A DNA stretch of 46,914 nucleotides from Saccoglossus kowalevskii (lineage: Eukaryota; Hemichordata; Enteropneusta; Harrimaniidae). Below the pieces are notes generated by a model. It saw only the letters and a list, made by a program, of their open reading frames with translations. It made no database searches and was not told the origin of the DNA. The stretch lies in contig NW_003115952.1 in assembly GCF_000003605.2 (NCBI RefSeq), positions 120,473 through 167,386 of the forward strand, written 5' to 3'. Below are positions 45,601 to 46,914 of the stretch, piece after piece (positions within the stretch are counted from its first letter, which is position 1; each line of letters starts with the position of its first letter). The translations under genes were made by a program, and so were the position numbers.

Positions 45601-46375
45601 CAAATGGAATTATTTCAACATCTAACCAATACAAAATAAGTTCAAACATCTCACCTTCTTCTGTCGGTAATTAACTGCCTCGGTGACACGTTGTACAGAC
45701 TCATCGTACACACTTTCTGCATCTAGTTTAGAATCGTACTCCAATACGCTTTTAATTTCACGTTGGTCACGTGTCTGTGCCAGCAAATCAGCAGCAAACT
45801 GTTCACATCTGATAGACATCTCTTCGTACTCTTGTGAAAACTCGTATTCTTCTTTACTCAACTTTCGTAATGTCACGCTTAACTGAATACGACGGAGTGA
45901 AAACATTAAATTAAACTGAACATTTATTTTTTTAATGAGGTTATTTAATGCTACACGTGAATGCACACATTCGAATAGTATTTGTCGTAGAATAAATATA
46001 TTTTTAGCACATAACATAGTATTAGTTCTAATAAGTACATATTTCTAATGCCGATTGTATTGTGCGCATCAGAACAATCATTGCGCATGCGCGTGTTAGA
46101 GTCTGTCATTGTTTCATTGAGCGTTGCAAAACCCATCCATATTGTCATTCATATGTTTAGGTACAAATGTTTCATGGAACTGGAGTAATATATTGTTGAA
46201 TACTTACAACAAAAGCATCACCGATAGGGTCAACTGAGGTCAGTGAAATGTATGCTTCGCTGGACAGTGCTTGGTAGATATGCAATCGCGTTAATGATGA
46301 TTGTAATGAACTTGGCTCCGATCTTGGGGATACCACTGCCGGGTCTGGCATTACAGCTCCGTAATCAAGAAGAAG
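36269..46375 (-). CDS. TRPC: TRPC-type (short transient receptor potential) cation channel, divergent, 5' end outside window
   Basis: Coding exons, in transcript order: 46208-46375, 45655-45882, 44614-44751, 44081-44299, 40923-41062 (alternative donor 40914), 39791-40473, 39043-39238, 38728-38895, 38125-38166, 36887-37011, 36269-36647. TRPC hallmarks run in order: linker helices ([20 protein letters not shown]), S1 ([19 protein letters not shown]), [10 protein letters not shown]2-S3, S4 ([15 protein letters not shown]), [13 protein letters not shown]5, pore helix TLFW, S6 ([14 protein letters not shown]), TRP box and [10 protein letters not shown], then a C-terminal helix ([13 protein letters not shown]). 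The family forms tetrameric, mostly receptor/PLC-activated, calcium-permeable plasma-membrane channels. Two defects appear as printed: the exon 45655-45882 to 44614-44751 junction is out of phase (an exon is missing), and exon 44081-44299 needs one base removed to stay in frame. The protein ends DIELEIRQ. The ankyrin repeats lie right of the window. A possible ATTAAA poly(A) signal is at 36176-36181 (read on the minus strand). Confidence 0.93.
36887..37011 (-). CDS. TRPC: TRPC exon: C-terminal helix
   Basis: Acceptor CCTTCAG and donor GTGTGT; 125 nt, phase 0 in and 2 out. It reads [16 protein letters not shown], then [18 protein letters not shown]. This matches the TRPC pattern NLVKRYVAAM...GLTEENFKELKQDISSFR. 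Confidence 0.9.
37121..38065 (+). mobile_element. 5'-truncated CR1/L2-like LINE with perfect 63-bp target-site duplication
   Basis: The element body is 37184-38002. Its plus strand encodes the end of a reverse-transcriptase polyprotein: [78 protein letters not shown], stop at 37910-37912. Near 37378-37381 the frame shifts by one base, so this copy is dead. The 3' UTR ends in (ATT)n. The 63 bases at 37121-37183 (start TAAGTGTGAGAGG) recur without a mismatch at 38003-38065. It is antisense within the TRPC intron between exons 38125-38166 and 36887-37011. Confidence 0.92.
38125..38166 (-). CDS. TRPC: TRPC exon: 14-codon micro-exon of the C-terminal linker
   Basis: Forty-two bases in phase 0/0 between acceptor TTTTAAG and donor GTAAGT read [14 protein letters not shown]. 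It bridges RRNPK of the previous exon and [14 protein letters not shown] of the next, where other TRPC proteins have QYQEVMRNLVKRY. The short length lowers certainty, but phases and position fit. Confidence 0.75.
38252..38305. mobile_element. TTAA MITE, single left end
   Basis: TTAAAGCGGGGGAGTCGTCA followed by CCTGTGCATGCG and AGATGGCCATAGCGTG matches copy 2 and then stops abruptly. There is no right end nearby; repeat family C begins about 35 bases later. It is a truncated copy in a TRPC intron. Confidence 0.65.
38340..38692. mobile_element. Repeat family C with hairpin tail, copy 2
   Basis: The body and tail match copy 1. Here the hairpin loop is shorter: GGTTATTACGAGGATACCGA and TCGGTATCCTCGTAATAACC flank about 38 bases. 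It lies in a TRPC intron, ending 36 bases before the donor end of exon 38728-38895. Confidence 0.8.
38728..38895 (-). CDS. TRPC: TRPC exon: TRP helix and TRP box
   Basis: This exon has 56 codons in phase 0/0, acceptor TTTGCAG and donor GTAATT. It begins [19 protein letters not shown], followed by [21 protein letters not shown], the most strongly conserved TRPC signature. The usual EWKFAR is EWKFYR. It ends in a cysteine-rich basic stretch, [11 protein letters not shown]. Confidence 0.95.
39043..39238 (-). CDS. TRPC: TRPC exon: pore helix, selectivity filter and S6
   Basis: Acceptor TTTGCAG and donor GTAAGA; 65 codons after one completing base. It reads [36 protein letters not shown] and S6 [24 protein letters not shown]. 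The spacing equals that of TRPC4/5 (TLFETLQSLFWSIFGLINL), with no gap. The filter-position glycine is aspartate (codon GAC at 39196-39198). Confidence 0.94.
39330..39634. mobile_element. TTAA-flanked MITE, second subfamily
   Basis: TTAA at 39330-39333 and 39631-39634 flanks inverted ends AGCGCGGTGGTTGTCGCGCT and AGCGCAACGACTACCGCCCT. The interior is about 255 bp, with TCGCCATCTTTG near the right end. It occupies most of the TRPC intron between exons 39791-40473 and 39043-39238. Confidence 0.75.
39791..40473 (-). CDS. TRPC: TRPC exon: extended extracellular S3-S4 loop, S4, S4-S5 linker, S5 and pore turret
   Basis: This exon has 683 nt, phase 0 in and 2 out, acceptor TTGACAG and donor GTAAAT. 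Residues 1-130 of the exon precede [15 protein letters not shown], the start of S4 (TRPC4 has WDMWHPTLVAEALFA after only a short loop). The inserted stretch holds sequons NGT, NLS and NVT, a long predicted helix (about residues 36-80), and an acidic, tryptophan-rich segment (about 90-121, with [12 protein letters not shown]). After S4 come [21 protein letters not shown]5, and a turret with two cysteines flanking a NAT sequon ([15 protein letters not shown]). TRPC4/5 have a closer cysteine pair there. Confidence 0.93.
40914..41062 (-). CDS. TRPC: TRPC exon: S2-S3 linker and S3, with two in-frame donor sites
   Basis: Acceptor CTACAG; the incoming GC completes a glycine. The exon reads [18 protein letters not shown], then [16 protein letters not shown] and S3 [12 protein letters not shown], matching GFIWGEIKEMWDGGxxxYIxDWWNxxD of TRPC4/5. 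Splicing at GTAAAT (exon end 40923) stops after LQ. Splicing at the stronger GTAAGT nine bases on (exon end 40914) adds VND. Both leave phase 0, so both would give an open frame. Confidence 0.9.
41232..41424 (-). mobile_element. tRNA-derived SINE with 14-bp target-site duplication
   Basis: Read on the minus strand, GGTGGCGTGAAGCTAGGCG resembles a pol III A box region. GGTTCGAGTCA is a B box with one mismatch, about 30 bases further on. TTGCTTTTTTTTCT occurs at 41232-41245 and 41411-41424, leaving a 165-bp body. A full tRNA cloverleaf cannot be drawn, so it is a SINE and not a tRNA gene. It is in the TRPC intron between the S2 and S3 exons. Confidence 0.75.
41640..41832 (+). mobile_element. 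Probable retroelement 3' tail ending in (ATT)n
   Basis: ATGTAATCTATGGCAAATAA then AC(ATT)n closes a stretch with no coding potential. It resembles the tails at 21900-21916 and 37980-38002. It is in the same TRPC intron as the SINE. Confidence 0.4.
41833..44080. other. TRPC intron, left of the S2 exon: nothing further recognised
   Basis: AT-rich intron. TCCGCCATCTTTATT at about 43640 is a YY1-like motif without a gene beside it. The open frames here (for example on the minus strand around 43030-43540) carry no recognisable protein features. Confidence 0.5.
44081..44299 (-). CDS. TRPC: TRPC exon: S1-S2 loop and S2 (frame broken near its 5' end)
   Basis: Acceptor TCTGTAG and donor GTGAGT. From base 44282 the frame reads [19 protein letters not shown], an extracellular loop with two cysteines (ADCTAL, VLKCLKV), GPPPSILEW, and S2 residues IIVLWIV. 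The TRPC equivalents are ICHTASYLTFLFLLL and GPPPTIVEWMILPWVLG. The first 17 bases cannot join this frame: the spliced frame enters one base off and would stop at 44206-44208, and the correct frame has a TAA just upstream of its first residues. Removing one A from the AAA run at the start of the exon restores continuity. Confidence 0.85.
44357..44498. mobile_element. TTAA-flanked MITE (piggyBac-like), copy 2
   Basis: TTAA at both ends; ends AGCTGAGGAGTCTTCACCTG and CAGGTGACGATCCTCCCGCT. Both ends hold an NRF1-like GCGCATGCG / GCGTGCGC core. It sits in the TRPC intron between the S1 exon and the S2 exon. Confidence 0.8.
44614..44751 (-). CDS. TRPC: TRPC exon: S1
   Basis: Acceptor TTTATAG and donor GTGAGT. 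After one base that completes a split codon it reads [11 protein letters not shown], then the hydrophobic S1 helix [20 protein letters not shown], then [13 protein letters not shown] and the first two bases of a proline codon. The end aligns with the TRPC motif FIRKPF. The incoming phase is 2, whereas the previous exon found leaves phase 0. Confidence 0.88.
45077..45195. repeat. 54-bp tandem duplication
   Basis: A unit beginning AGACTATTGTTATAATAGAG and ending CCACACGCCGTT occurs at 45077 and 45131, with a partial third copy from 45185. The two full copies differ at one visible base (CACGTGTGC / CACGTTTGC). It lies in the TRPC interval that should hold the missing pre-S1 exon. Confidence 0.9.
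45655..45882 (-). CDS. TRPC: TRPC exon: linker helices before S1
   Basis: This exon has 76 codons in phase 0/0, with acceptor TATTCAG and donor GTGAGA. It begins [15 protein letters not shown] and carries [20 protein letters not shown], a near match to the TRPC YEELxxQCKxFAxDLLxQ element, and ends [11 protein letters not shown]. In other TRPC proteins the next residues are an FVAxPNCQQ-type pre-S1 segment. That segment is not in the next exon found (44614-44751), which also needs two incoming bases, so at least one exon is missing between them. Confidence 0.92.
46208..46375 (-). CDS. TRPC: TRPC exon: end of ankyrin region and linker helix
   Basis: This exon has 56 codons in phase 0/0, acceptor TTGTAG and donor GTAAGT. 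It begins [12 protein letters not shown], the end of the last ankyrin repeat, and ends in [16 protein letters not shown] and SVDPIGDAF, the RLxIYxALASPxxIxLTSEDP element of TRPC linker helix 1. In vertebrate TRPC proteins a zinc-binding cysteine cluster (CxCxxC pattern) lies between these two parts. Here that stretch reads [15 protein letters not shown] and has no cysteine or histidine. Confidence 0.9.
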
Positions 46376-46914
46376 CTACAAAATGAAATGACGTCAGTGC
46401 TCAGCATCATTTACATTTACATAATAATATGTATTGTCTCATCGGAAAATGTGTTTACATCTGGTTATAACAATGAATATGTTTAAAATAAGAAATTAGG
46501 TATATATACATTTAACTGGTTTTATAAATTGTGAGTATGCACTATTCAACTCTATGACCTTAAGGTAGCGGGACTATTATTTGCATACTTATTTTCATCT
46601 TCTAATTGTGACTAAATGACTACAAATAGACCCGGGAAAGTATATATTTTTAGAATCGCCTAACTTCAAGCTTTTCACAAGTGTATTTTGCATGCCCGTA
46701 TCTGCAATCTACGACGCGTTACTCAATCAAAGTTGAAAAATTACTTTTTCTGTAAAAAAAATAATTACGCATTTATGCTGGCGATAAGAAGTATTTTTTT
46801 CACTTTTCCTAGTTGTTCAATAGTCTGGTAAATTGAATGTGTCTGGTTAGTTATATTCAAGCAACGCGTTTTAAAAAATAGTGTCCTGAATTTCAATTAC
46901 TGTTTTAGTCGCAT

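Noticed and set aside
1-46914. A new defence, conflict or multi-gene system
   Set aside because: The three genes are unrelated metazoan genes separated by repeats; nothing suggests joint function.

Overview
This is eukaryotic DNA from an animal, most likely a marine invertebrate bilaterian. It is AT-rich, the genes are cut into short exons by GT-AG introns, and the introns and spacers are full of short inverted-repeat elements, LINE fragments and a tRNA-type SINE. There are no bacterial-style operons. The species cannot be named from the sequence; a mollusc, hemichordate or similar genome would fit.

Three protein-coding genes can be supported. (1) Bases 271-12320, minus strand: the first eight coding exons (358 codons) of TBC1D23, a catalytically inactive TBC-domain adaptor of endosome-to-Golgi vesicle capture. 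Its C-terminal half lies beyond the left edge. (2) Bases 22841-29677, plus strand: a complete six-exon gene for a 213-residue coiled-coil protein ending in DDDPFS, whose family I do not recognise. (3) Bases 36269-46375, minus strand: eleven coding exons of a TRPC-type cation channel, from the end of the ankyrin region to the stop codon. Its ankyrin repeats lie beyond the right edge.

The channel is the most interesting object here. It is clearly TRPC (TRP box, [10 protein letters not shown] segment, GPPPSILEW before S2, LFW pore helix), yet it departs from the family at several conserved places. The cysteines of the zinc site after the ankyrin repeats are absent. An acidic, glycosylatable insertion of about 130 residues sits between S3 and S4, outside the cell. 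The selectivity-filter glycine is aspartate, and the TRP box reads EWKFYR instead of EWKFAR. As printed, the gene also has a one-base frame problem at the start of the exon that leads into S2, and I could not find the usual pre-S1 exon. The divergence is therefore real in sequence, but whether this locus is intact needs read or transcript support.

The spacers (12321-22840 and 29678-36268) and the introns carry mobile DNA. This includes: a 5'-truncated, frame-broken LINE with a perfect 63-bp target duplication; a second LINE tail ending in an (ATATC)n run; a SINE with a 14-bp target duplication; a 1.1-kb terminal-inverted-repeat element with non-repetitive cargo, set inside an array carrying the octamer ATGCAAAT; several TTAA- and TA-flanked MITE families; two fold-back families; and five copies of one dispersed repeat. 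No functional link between the three genes is visible; their proximity looks incidental.
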